Source: CAYYWP01 sp964475125 (GTDB lineage Bacteria > Desulfobacterota > Binatia > HRBIN30 > CADEER01). From it: a DNA stretch of 11,777 nucleotides. This document shows positions 5,969 through 11,777 of the stretch, one piece after another. A model generated the notes under the pieces. That model saw only the letters and a program-made list of their open reading frames with translations. It had not been told where the DNA came from and did not search any database. The stretch lies in assembly GCA_964475125.1 (NCBI GenBank), contig CAYYWP010000152.1, positions 1 to 11,777 of the forward strand, given 5' to 3'. Made by a program: the position numbers and the translations under genes. Within the stretch, counting starts at the first letter, position 1. Every line of letters starts with the position of its first letter.

Positions 5969-6115
5969 GCGGAGGATTTCAAGGCGCTGCAGGCCGCCGA
6001 CCGAGCAACCGTGCGGGACACCTCGGAGCATTATTCGCGTCACGAGCCGGGGAAAACAAGCCGGAGCCGGAGTAAGCGGCTGCGTGGGCGATGTCGGCCG
6101 CAATATCGGTTACGG
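5969..6115 (+). pseudogene. N-terminal half of a split RelE/ParE-like toxin
   Basis: The frame encodes AEDFKALQAADRATVRD, then TSEHYSRHEPGKTSRSRS, then KRLRGRCRPQYRLR. This is the first half of a RelE/ParE toxin: two helices followed by the basic K-R-L-R-G-x-x-R-P-Q-Y-R-L-R strand. It ends exactly at the decamer TCGGTTACGG (6106-6115), after which similarity stops. An in-frame TGA at 5966 precedes it. Dropping one G near 5970-5974 would extend it upstream as V-R-L-S-E-D-F-K, a plausible toxin N-terminus, so there may also be a frameshift. The antitoxin that should precede it is not visible in 5836-5965, which holds no recognisable gene. Joined to the fragment at 5085 it gives an uninterrupted toxin core of about 85-90 residues. 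Confidence 0.75.
6106..6115 (+). repeat. 10-bp direct repeat TCGGTTACGG, right copy (breakpoint of the split toxin)
   Basis: This decamer is identical to 5084-5093, 1022 bp away, and in the same reading frame of the toxin (CGG-TTA-CGG from 6107). It ends the N-terminal toxin fragment. The following 18 bp (6116-6133) lead to the 105-bp repeat R2. Confidence 0.75.
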
Positions 6116-6133
6116 ACCGTTCCCCACCGAGGC

Positions 6134-6238
6134 AGCGGGGTAGGAGCACCCGGCGTGCGGCGGCGCCGCGTCAGCCGTGTGGGTGCGCCATCAGATTCTG
6201 GCGCAAGTCGGGAACGGACTCGCCGCGATGTCGTCTGA
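6134..6238 (-). repeat. 105-bp direct repeat, right copy (R2), overlapping the isomerase 3' end
   Basis: R2 aligns base for base to 3905-4009 with 11 mismatches. Positions 6171-6238 are the last 22 codons and stop of the isomerase gene. Positions 6134-6170 are its 3' flank. R2 begins 18 bp after the broken N-terminal toxin half. No third copy was found in the window by reading. Confidence 0.85.
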
Positions 6239-6824
6239 TCGCGCGCAGCAGCCAATCGAGGCGATCGTTGCCCCAGAATCGCTCGCCCCGATAGATGAAG
6301 ATCGGCACGCCGAACAGCCCCTCGGCCAAGCCCTGTTGCATGCCACTGAATACCCGCTGCTGCCACTCCGGGTCGTCGGCCGCGCGCAGCACGCCCGCGG
6401 CGTCGAGGCCGCTCGACGCCGCGACCGCCGCCAGCGTCTCGTCGGTCCCGACATCCAGCCCGCGCGAGAAGCGCGCCGCGAACGCCTCGCTGGCGAAAGC
6501 CCATCCTCGACCGGCCGCCTCGGCGTACAAGAACGCCGCGTGCGGGCGCGGCCAGTCCGTATCGACCTGCTGCGGCCAGCACACCGTCAGGCCGTAGGCC
6601 TCTGCCATGCGCTCGATGTCGGCGAAGACGTACGACAGCTTCGCCGGCAGCGCCGCCGGATCGTTGGGAAAATCCTTGGGGGGGAAAACCGGGATCGACT
6701 CCACCCGCACCGGCAAGCCGCGCAGCGCCTCCGGCAGGCGATGCAGCGCCAGCCAGGCATAGGGGCTGCGAAAACTGAAATAGAAGCGCACGACCTCGCT
6801 CTCGGCACCGTCACTCGCCACCAT
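6171..6824 (-). CDS. 2-hydroxychromene-2-carboxylate isomerase / GST-kappa-like protein (DsbA superfamily)
   Basis: The product is a 217-residue cytosolic protein of the thioredoxin-fold HCCA isomerase/GST-kappa family, glutathione-dependent isomerases of aromatic degradation. The N-terminal signature FYFSFRSPYAWLALHRL (14-30) carries the family's active-site Ser-Pro-Tyr (20-22) in place of a CxxC. The helical insert follows, then the cis-proline loop GVPIFIYRGERFWGNDRLDWL (172-192). Start 6824 was chosen because GGGAG sits 5 nt upstream; ATG 6836 would add 4 residues. The family usually ends shortly after the RLDWL helix, so the last about 21 residues (HRGESVPDLRQNLMAHPHG) look like an extra tail, encoded by repeat R2. 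Actual substrate is unknown: no other aromatic catabolism genes are near. It is divergent from the TetR gene. Confidence 0.88.
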   Translation of the reverse strand: MVASDGAESEVVRFYFSFRSPYAWLALHRLPEALRGLPVRVESIPVFPPKDFPNDPAALPAKLSYVFADIERMAEAYGLTVCWPQQVDTDWPRPHAAFLYAEAAGRGWAFASEAFAARFSRGLDVGTDETLAAVAASSGLDAAGVLRAADDPEWQQRVFSGMQQGLAEGLFGVPIFIYRGERFWGNDRLDWLLRAIRRHRGESVPDLRQNLMAHPHG

Positions 6825-6883
6825 GCGATCTCCCATCAGAGGCTGACTGCAAGGCTACAGGTAACCCTAATCCGACATGCTTT

Positions 6884-7034
6884 GAAACCACGAAGGCCAC
6901 GAAGGAAACGAATGGTAAGGGTCTCTCGGCGTTGTAAGGAAGGGAGAGAAGCTCACAACTCCGGGGTTGAGAATGATCCAAGCGCCACGGCCCGGCGCGT
7001 GATCTTCGCCGGCTTCGCGTTCTTCGTGGTGAAA
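6884..7034. repeat. Inverted-repeat element built of 9-nt units (CCACGAAGG type)
   Basis: The left arm has CCACGAAGG at 6888-6896 and again at 6897-6905, then the degenerate AAACGAATGG (6906-6915). The right arm has CTTCGCCGG (7004-7012), CTTCGCGTT (7013-7021) and CTTCGTGGT (7022-7030), the inverted complement. The outermost ACCACGAAG pairs perfectly with the other arm and inner units progressively less. About 90 bp lie between the arms without a gene. The element fills most of the gap between the divergent isomerase and TetR genes. It ends about 33 bp before the TetR -35. Confidence 0.7.
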
Positions 7035-7066
7035 GGTCTTTTCTGATTGGGGGCTAACAGCGCGGA

Positions 7067-7106
7067 TTGACGGCACTGGTCACCATGGTAGAACTGACCG
7101 GTCAGT
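7067..7106 (+). promoter_or_regulatory. Promoter and TetR operator of the efflux operon
   Basis: A -35 TTGACG (7067-7072) is followed after 16 nt by TAGAAC (7089-7094), 4 of 6 matches to the -10 consensus. A perfect 14-bp palindrome ACTGACCGGTCAGT (7093-7106) overlaps the -10 and likely start point, 19 bp before the TetR ATG. TGACCGGTCA-type palindromes are typical TetR-family operators. Binding here would repress tetR and the adaptor and pump genes together. Confidence 0.7.
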
Positions 7107-7125
7107 ATCGGAATTCGAGTCAGAC

Positions 7126-7758
7126 ATGCGCGGGCGTCAGAAACGCGAGGAGACGCGCGCCGCGATCGTGCGCGCGGCGGCGGAGATTTTCTCGCAGCGA
7201 CCGTATCACGAGGTCCTGATCGACGAGATCAGCGCCCGTCTGCAGATCGGCAAGGGCACGCTGTACCGTTACTTCTCCTCGAAGGACGACCTGTACTTCG
7301 CCACCCTGGTCGAGGGACTGCAGGGCCTGGGCCTCGCCATCGACGCCGTGTTGGCGCAGCCGGGACCGCTGGCGCGCACCGTCGAGGGGTTGACGCGCAC
7401 GATCGTCGAGTACTTCTGGGCGCGGCGCGACTTCTTCGTCCTGCTGCAGCGCCACGAGGCCAAGTTCGAGCCCAGCGAGCGGACGGAATGGCAACGCCAG
7501 CGCGCGGCCCTGGTCGAGCGCGTCAGCCAGCGCATCGCCGCCGAGCTCGGCGACCGTAGCTCTCACCCGCGCCTGTCGGCCGAGATGTTGCTCGGCATGA
7601 TTCGCGCCGTCTGCATGTATCGCGACGATACCGCGCAGCCGGCCGAGCTCGGGCGCCTGGTGACGCAGACGTTTCTCACCGGCGCGCGCGCCGGGGCGCG
7701 CCCGCGGCAGCGGCGCACGGCGGTCGAGCGGCGCCGGGCAGTGGCGGGCAAGGCATGA
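7126..7758 (+). CDS. TetR/AcrR-family transcriptional repressor
   Basis: This 210-residue regulator has an N-terminal TetR_N helix-turn-helix. The helices are TRAAIVRAAAEIFSQRPY (about 10-27) and EISARLQIGKGTLYRYFSSK (34-53), with the G-K-G-T-L-Y-R-Y-F-x-S-K recognition core. The C-terminal domain (about 60-185) is the variable ligand and dimerisation region. The last 25 residues are an Arg-rich tail. It is the first gene of the efflux operon: its TGA overlaps the next ATG as ATGA (7755-7758). It should repress the operon from the palindrome upstream until a substrate of the pump binds. The inducer cannot be told from the sequence. ATG 7126 is the natural start; the upstream stretch has no strong Shine-Dalgarno. 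Confidence 0.93.
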   Translation: MRGRQKREETRAAIVRAAAEIFSQRPYHEVLIDEISARLQIGKGTLYRYFSSKDDLYFATLVEGLQGLGLAIDAVLAQPGPLARTVEGLTRTIVEYFWARRDFFVLLQRHEAKFEPSERTEWQRQRAALVERVSQRIAAELGDRSSHPRLSAEMLLGMIRAVCMYRDDTAQPAELGRLVTQTFLTGARAGARPRQRRTAVERRRAVAGKA

Positions 7759-8840
7759 CCGCGGGGGTCGCTCGCGCCCGCCGGTGCCGAGGCCACCGCG
7801 CCGGGTTCGTACTGCTGTGCGCGCTCACGGCCTGTGCCGGGCCGGGCGACTCGCAGACGCTGGCGACACCGACGGCGGCCAAGACGGAGGAGGCGCTGCA
7901 AATCACCGTCACCGCGGTGAGCGCGCGGCCGGCCAAGCAGCTGCTGAAATTCGTCGGCACCTTGTTCGGTAACGAGGAGGTCACGCTGTCGAGCCAGGTG
8001 GAAGGGCAGTTGCGCGCCATCGCCGTCGATTTGGGCGACGCCGTGCGGCGCGACCAGGTGCTGGCCGAAGTCGACGACACGCAGGCGCGCGCCCAGCTGC
8101 GCGAGGTGGAGGCGCGCTTGGCGAAGGCCACGGCCGATGAAGCGCGCGGCCGCCAGTTGCTCGGCAGCCAGGTGATCTCGCCCCAGGAGTACGAGGCCAT
8201 GCAGACCGCCGTGCGGGTGGCCGAGGCCCAGCGCGATGCGATGAACGTCGCCCTGCAACACAAGCAGGTGCGCTCGCCGCTCGCGGGTTCGGTCGTCAAG
8301 CGGCTGGTGTCGGTGGGGGAGTACGTGCGGCCCGGCACGCCGCTCTTCGACCTGGTGGCCGACGATCCGCTGACGCTGCGCGGCGATGTGCCCGAGCGCT
8401 TCGCCGACGAGCTCGCCGTCGGCCAGCCGGTCGAGATCAAGGTGGACGCCTACCCCGACCGCACCTTCGCCGGACGCCTGGCGCGCATCAGCCCTGCGGC
8501 CAACGCCGCCAACCGCTCGATCGCCGTCGAAGTCGAGGTGCCCAATCCCGACCGGCGCCTGAAAGCGGGGTTCTTCAGCGCCGCGGCCATCGTCACGCGC
8601 GCCGATGCCGAGGCGTTGGTGGTGCCCGAAACCGCCGTCATCACCTTCGCCGGCGTCACCAGGCTGTTCGTGGTGCGCGACAGCGTCGCCTACGAGCGGC
8701 GCGTGCGCACCGGCGCCCGCGGCGACGACGGCCTGGTGGAGATCGTGGACGGCCTGCAGCGCGACGAGCTCGTCGCCACCTCCGGCCTCAGCAAGTTGGA
8801 AGACGGCACGCCGGTCGCCATTCGCGCCCGGGACGGCTGA
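7755..8840 (+). CDS. RND efflux periplasmic adaptor (membrane fusion protein, HlyD/AcrA family), lipoprotein
   Basis: The product has 361 residues. The N-terminus has basic residues, a hydrophobic stretch (GFVLLCALTAC) and a lipobox L-T-A-C with lipidation Cys 27, so it is probably anchored in the inner membrane and lies in the periplasm. Domains in order: beta-barrel/lipoyl first half (SSQVEGQLRAIAVDLGDAVR), an alpha-helical hairpin (about 105-170, AQLREVEARLAKATADEARG), the lipoyl second half (VRSPLAGSVVKRLVSVGEYV), beta-barrel (about 210-275) and membrane-proximal domain at the C-terminus. It links the pump to an outer-membrane channel of the TolC type, which is not in the window. Start ATG overlaps the tetR stop (ATGA), indicating translational coupling. 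An unusually long 174-bp gap separates it from the pump gene. Confidence 0.93.
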   Translation: MTAGVARARRCRGHRAGFVLLCALTACAGPGDSQTLATPTAAKTEEALQITVTAVSARPAKQLLKFVGTLFGNEEVTLSSQVEGQLRAIAVDLGDAVRRDQVLAEVDDTQARAQLREVEARLAKATADEARGRQLLGSQVISPQEYEAMQTAVRVAEAQRDAMNVALQHKQVRSPLAGSVVKRLVSVGEYVRPGTPLFDLVADDPLTLRGDVPERFADELAVGQPVEIKVDAYPDRTFAGRLARISPAANAANRSIAVEVEVPNPDRRLKAGFFSAAAIVTRADAEALVVPETAVITFAGVTRLFVVRDSVAYERRVRTGARGDDGLVEIVDGLQRDELVATSGLSKLEDGTPVAIRARDG

Positions 8841-8847
8841 ATCCGAG

Positions 8848-9018
8848 ATGAAACCGCGCCGCAGTGCCACCGCTCGGGACAGGTTGTTAGGGTGTTACGT
8901 CGTGAGGTTGTTAGGGATTGCTGAGCTGCTGGATTCTTCTGTCGCTCTGACTAAGAACCAACAACCTAACAACCTAACAACCTGCAGCGTGAGGCGCCCG
9001 TCCTCCGAGCACCGATGA
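8848..9018 (+). CDS. Possible 56-residue bridging ORF between adaptor and pump
   Basis: An open frame runs from ATG 8848, 8 bp after the adaptor stop, to TGA 9016-9018. That stop overlaps the pump's ATG (9015) as ATGA. It spans the whole gap, including the octamer repeat element, which it reads as LLGCYVVRLLG and QQPNNLTT. The peptide has no recognisable domain and its composition is dictated by the repeat, so it is unlikely to be a functional protein. Its translation could carry ribosomes from adaptor to pump and unwind the hairpin. The pump ATG itself lacks a good Shine-Dalgarno, which gives this some weight. It may be chance. Confidence 0.3.
   Translation: MKPRRSATARDRLLGCYVVRLLGIAELLDSSVALTKNQQPNNLTTCSVRRPSSEHR
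8881..8983. repeat. Inverted-repeat element built of 8-nt units (AGGTTGTT / AACAACCT)
   Basis: The left arm has period 8: AGGTTGTT (8881), AGGGTGTT (8889), ACGTCGTG (8897), AGGTTGTT (8905) and AGGG (8913). The right arm is three perfect copies of AACAACCT (8960-8983). Left 8881-8896 can pair with right 8968-8983 at 15 of 16 positions, and left 8905-8912 with right 8960-8967 at 8 of 8. In RNA this gives a long stem-loop in the adaptor-pump intercistronic region. No T-tract follows, so it is not a standard terminator. Confidence 0.85.
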
Positions 9019-11777
9019 GCATCGTCGATCTCTGCATCCGCCGCCCGGTGGCGACGACCATGTTCATCGCCTTCCTGGTGGTGCTGGGCTGGTTCTCGTA
9101 CCGCGAGCTGGCGGTCGACCTCTTCCCGAACGTCGACTTTCCGACCATGACGGTGACCACCACGCTCAGCGGCGCCAGCGCGGAGGAGATGGAGAGCAGC
9201 GTCACCAAGCCGCTCGAGGAGGCGATCAACACCATCGAGGGCATCGATGAGCTGGTGTCGACGACCAGCGAAGGGGTGTCGATCATCACGGTCGCCTTTC
9301 TCCTCTCGCGCGACGGCGACGTGGCGGCGCAGGACGTGCGCGACAAGGTGTCCACCGTGCTGGCACAATTGCCCGAGGGCACCGATTCGCCGGTGGTGGC
9401 GAAGTTCGATCTCGAGAGCGCGCCGATTCTGAGCCTCGTCGTCTCCGGCCAGCGCACGCTGCGCGAGGTCACGGAGATCGCCAAGAAGCGGATCAAGGAA
9501 GACATCGAGACCCAGCGCGGCGTCGGCTCGGTGTCGCTGATCGGCGGCCTGGAGCGCGCCATCAACATCGTACTCGATACCGACAAGCTGGCGGCGTACG
9601 GGTTGTCGATCGGGCAAGTCCGCGACGCGATCCGGGCGCAAAACCTCGAAGTGCCCGGCGGGCACGTCGACCAGGGGCAGCAGGAGCTCCTGCTGCGCAC
9701 CATGGGCCGTATGCAGCGCGCCGAGGACTTCCTCGCGCTCATCGTCGGCAGCGCGCAGGGCCGCCCGCTCACCATCGGCGACATCGGCCGCGTCGAGGAT
9801 GGCGTCGTCGAACCGCGCACCATCGCGCGGCTCGACGGCCGGCCCGCCGTCACGCTGCTGGTGCGCAAACAGACTGGTACCAACACCGTCCAGGTCGTCG
9901 AGGGCGTCAAACGGCGGCTCGCCACCATCGCACCGACCCTGCCGCCCGGCATCAGCGTCGAGCTGGCGCGCGACCAGTCGCGTTTCATCGAACGGTCGAT
10001 CGCGGAAGTGGAGAAGCACCTGGTGCTCGCCGGCGTGCTGGTCAGCCTGACCGTCCTGCTCTTCATCGCCAGCTGGCGGGCCACCGTCATCGCCGCCTTG
10101 GCGATTCCGACCTCGATCATCGCCACCTTCACGGTGATGTGGCTGTGTGGCTTCACCCTCAACAACATCACCATGATCGGGCTGGTGCTCTCGACCGGTG
10201 TCGTCATCGACGACGCCGTCGTGGTGCTGGAGAACATCTGCCGCTACATGGAAGAGAAGGGCGTCAGCGCCTGGCAGGCGGCCAGCGCCGCCACCGGAGA
10301 GATCAGCCTCGCGGTCATGGCGACGACGCTGTCCTTGGTGGTGATCTTCTTGCCCGTCGGCTTCATGGAGGGGCAGATCGGTCGCTTCTTCCACAGCTAC
10401 GGCATCACCGTCGCCGCGGCGATCCTCATCTCGCTGGTGGTCTCGTTCACCCTCACGCCGATGCTGTGCGCCCACTTCCTCACCCTGCCGCGGGCGCGGC
10501 GGCCGCGCCGCTTCTATCAGCGCATCGATGCCGAGTACGGGCGCCTGCTGCGCTGGTCGCTCGCGCACCGCTGGGTCATCGTCGCCGTCTCGGCGCTGGT
10601 GGTCGCCAGCACGGTGCCGCTGGTCTCCTGGATCGGCAAGGATTTCCGCGCCCCCGACGACCAGAGCGAGTTCGAGATCCTGCTCCAGGCGCCGGAGGGG
10701 TTCAGCCTGCAGCGCATGGACGACACCGTGACCGCCATCGAGGCGCGGCTGCGCACGCTGCCGCATATCGCCTACCTGCTGACCACCATCGGCGACGTCA
10801 GCGGGCGCTTGCGCGCCGGCGAAGGCCCGGTCACCAAGGCGGCGATCTACGTCCGCCTCACCGACCTCGAGGCCCGCCCGCTCAGTCAGTTCGAGCTGAT
10901 GAACCGGGCCCGCGCACTGCTGGCCGACTACCCCGACCTGCGCACCAGCGTGCAAAACGTGGTCGCCTTCGTCGCCAGCGGCCAACGCTTGAGCGACATG
11001 GAATTTCACCTCAGCGGCACCGATCTCGATGCCCTCCAGGACTACAGCCGCCGGGTCCAGACGGCGCTGCAAGCGACGCCCGGGCTGGTCGACGTCGACA
11101 CCACGCAGGCCGTCCCCCAACCCGAGCTGCAAGTCGACATCCAGCGCGACAAGGCCGCGCTGTTCGGCATCAGCGTACGCGACATCGCCAGCGCGCTGCG
11201 CACCCTGGTCGGCGGCGAGCCGGTCAGCACCTTCCGTACCGAGCAGGATCAGATCGACGTGTGGGTGCGGGCGCAACACCAGAACCGCGATGACCCGCGC
11301 GCCATCGGCGACCTCAGTATCGCCACTCCCGAGGGCGCGCTGGTGCGGCTCGCCAACTTGGCGAGCCTGCGCGAGGAGCGCGGCCCGGCGCAGATCGACC
11401 ACTTCAATCGCCAGCGCAAGGTGACGATCGTCGCCAACCTCGACGAGGTGGCGCTCAGCAACGCCATGACGCGGGTGCGCGAGGTGGTGGCCGGTCTCGA
11501 CATGCCGCCGACCTACGGCCTCACCTTCAGCGGCCGCGCCAAGCTGTTGGAGGAGACCACCTACAACTTCCTCATCGCCTTCCTGCTCAGCTTCGTCTTC
11601 ATGTACATGATCCTCGCCGCGCAGTTCGAGAGCTTCATCCACCCGGTGACGATTCTGCTCGCCCTGCCGCTGTCGATTCCCTTCGCTCTCGCGTCGCTGC
11701 TGCTGCTGAACGAAACCCTCAACGTCTACAGCATCCTCGGGTTGTTCATGCTGTTCGGCATCGTCAAGAAGAACGGC
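9015..11777 (+). CDS. RND-family efflux pump, inner-membrane permease subunit (3' truncated by window end)
   Basis: The frame is open for 921 codons to the last base; a full-length family member has about 1020-1060. The N-terminus MSIVDLCIRRPVATTMF and first helix (about 14-32) are typical of AcrB/HAE-type proton-driven pumps. The porter domain follows, with VDLFPNVDFPT and SPVVAKFDLESAPILSLVVS. TM helices 2-6 span about 336-500, with the proton-relay pair Asp 399-Asp 400 in GVVIDDAVVVLEN. The second half repeats the layout: a periplasmic loop, then MYMILAAQFESF and, at the very end, FGIVKKNG, whose KN aligns with the essential Lys 940 of AcrB. The relay is thus complete. It pairs with the adaptor upstream; the substrate cannot be inferred, and no outer-membrane factor is in view. 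Start ATG 9015 has no clear Shine-Dalgarno. Confidence 0.95.
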   Translation, partial: MSIVDLCIRRPVATTMFIAFLVVLGWFSYRELAVDLFPNVDFPTMTVTTTLSGASAEEMESSVTKPLEEAINTIEGIDELVSTTSEGVSIITVAFLLSRDGDVAAQDVRDKVSTVLAQLPEGTDSPVVAKFDLESAPILSLVVSGQRTLREVTEIAKKRIKEDIETQRGVGSVSLIGGLERAINIVLDTDKLAAYGLSIGQVRDAIRAQNLEVPGGHVDQGQQELLLRTMGRMQRAEDFLALIVGSAQGRPLTIGDIGRVEDGVVEPRTIARLDGRPAVTLLVRKQTGTNTVQVVEGVKRRLATIAPTLPPGISVELARDQSRFIERSIAEVEKHLVLAGVLVSLTVLLFIASWRATVIAALAIPTSIIATFTVMWLCGFTLNNITMIGLVLSTGVVIDDAVVVLENICRYMEEKGVSAWQAASAATGEISLAVMATTLSLVVIFLPVGFMEGQIGRFFHSYGITVAAAILISLVVSFTLTPMLCAHFLTLPRARRPRRFYQRIDAEYGRLLRWSLAHRWVIVAVSALVVASTVPLVSWIGKDFRAPDDQSEFEILLQAPEGFSLQRMDDTVTAIEARLRTLPHIAYLLTTIGDVSGRLRAGEGPVTKAAIYVRLTDLEARPLSQFELMNRARALLADYPDLRTSVQNVVAFVASGQRLSDMEFHLSGTDLDALQDYSRRVQTALQATPGLVDVDTTQAVPQPELQVDIQRDKAALFGISVRDIASALRTLVGGEPVSTFRTEQDQIDVWVRAQHQNRDDPRAIGDLSIATPEGALVRLANLASLREERGPAQIDHFNRQRKVTIVANLDEVALSNAMTRVREVVAGLDMPPTYGLTFSGRAKLLEETTYNFLIAFLLSFVFMYMILAAQFESFIHPVTILLALPLSIPFALASLLLLNETLNVYSILGLFMLFGIVKKNG

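Larger units (their letters stand above)
3905..6238. mobile_element. Putative 2.2-kb toxin-antitoxin island flanked by 105-bp direct repeats
   Basis: Two direct copies of a 105-bp sequence (3905-4009 and 6134-6238, offset 2229 bp, 94 of 105 identical by hand alignment) bound a segment with accessory content. It holds a surface protein, a MazF-type toxin-antitoxin pair and remnants of two other toxins. The right copy is the 3' end of the isomerase gene at 6171-6824. The left copy carries the matching 3' end without the rest of the gene. This is the geometry of an integration into a gene's 3' end. No integrase, transposase or relaxase is present, so this would be a remnant or a non-autonomous unit. 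A plain segmental duplication, or a dispersed repeat that happens to supply the isomerase C-terminus, are alternatives. Confidence 0.5.

Noticed and set aside
8881..8983. A CRISPR-like array or telomere-type repeat
   Set aside because: Units are 8 nt and contiguous, with no spacers of constant length and no cas genes. The inverted arrangement is a hairpin, not an array.
10139..11293. A 384-codon plus-strand frame within the pump gene
   Set aside because: It overlaps the real pump frame out of phase and gives an Arg/His-rich sequence with no domain, so it is a shadow.
8895..11642. A 915-codon open frame on the minus strand across the pump gene
   Set aside because: It is the antisense shadow of the RND gene: high GC at third codon positions removes stops from the complementary frame. 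The translation is low-complexity, rich in D, E, H, R and G, without any domain, while the plus strand encodes an unmistakable AcrB-type protein.

Overview
The window is high-GC DNA from an environmental Gram-negative bacterium. Evidence for an outer membrane is a LolA-like exported protein, a lipoprotein RND adaptor and an RND inner-membrane pump. Gene content and intergenic repeat style would suit an uncultured deltaproteobacterium-like lineage (Myxococcota, Desulfobacterota or Binatota type), but no marker gene here fixes the taxon. No rRNA, tRNA or CRISPR array was seen.

Layout. (i) 125-1347, minus strand: two-gene operon of a LolA-like exported protein and a small exported protein of unknown function. 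(ii) 1431-2759, plus strand: a ClC-type chloride channel/antiporter, convergent with (iii) 2823-3866, minus strand: a MenA-like UbiA-superfamily prenyltransferase. (iv) 3905-6238: a 2.2-kb accessory insert bounded by two direct copies of a 105-bp sequence. It holds a Cys-rich, C-terminally anchored surface protein, an intact RHH-MazF toxin-antitoxin pair with a palindromic operator, and remnants of two RelE/ParE-like toxins. (v) 6171-6824, minus strand: an HCCA-isomerase/GST-kappa-like enzyme. (vi) 7126-11777, plus strand: a multidrug-efflux operon of TetR repressor, RND periplasmic adaptor and RND pump; the pump runs off the window.

The most interesting part is the insert. Its right-hand 105-bp repeat forms the last 22 codons plus 3' flank of the isomerase gene. 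The left-hand copy encodes almost the same 3' end stranded just upstream of the prenyltransferase. This is what a 3'-end integration would leave, and it implies an ancestral isomerase-prenyltransferase operon. Inside the insert, a RelE-like toxin gene is circularly permuted: its C-terminal half lies left of mazFE and its N-terminal half right. Both breakpoints carry the same 10-bp sequence TCGGTTACGG in the same reading frame, so joining them restores a normal RelE core.

A second theme is a set of four intergenic elements made of degenerate 8-10-nt tandem units (CTCTGCGT-, CACCGATGAA-, CCACGAAGG- and AACAACCT-based). Three have clearly inverted arms. One contains the ClC stop codon, another splits the efflux operon.
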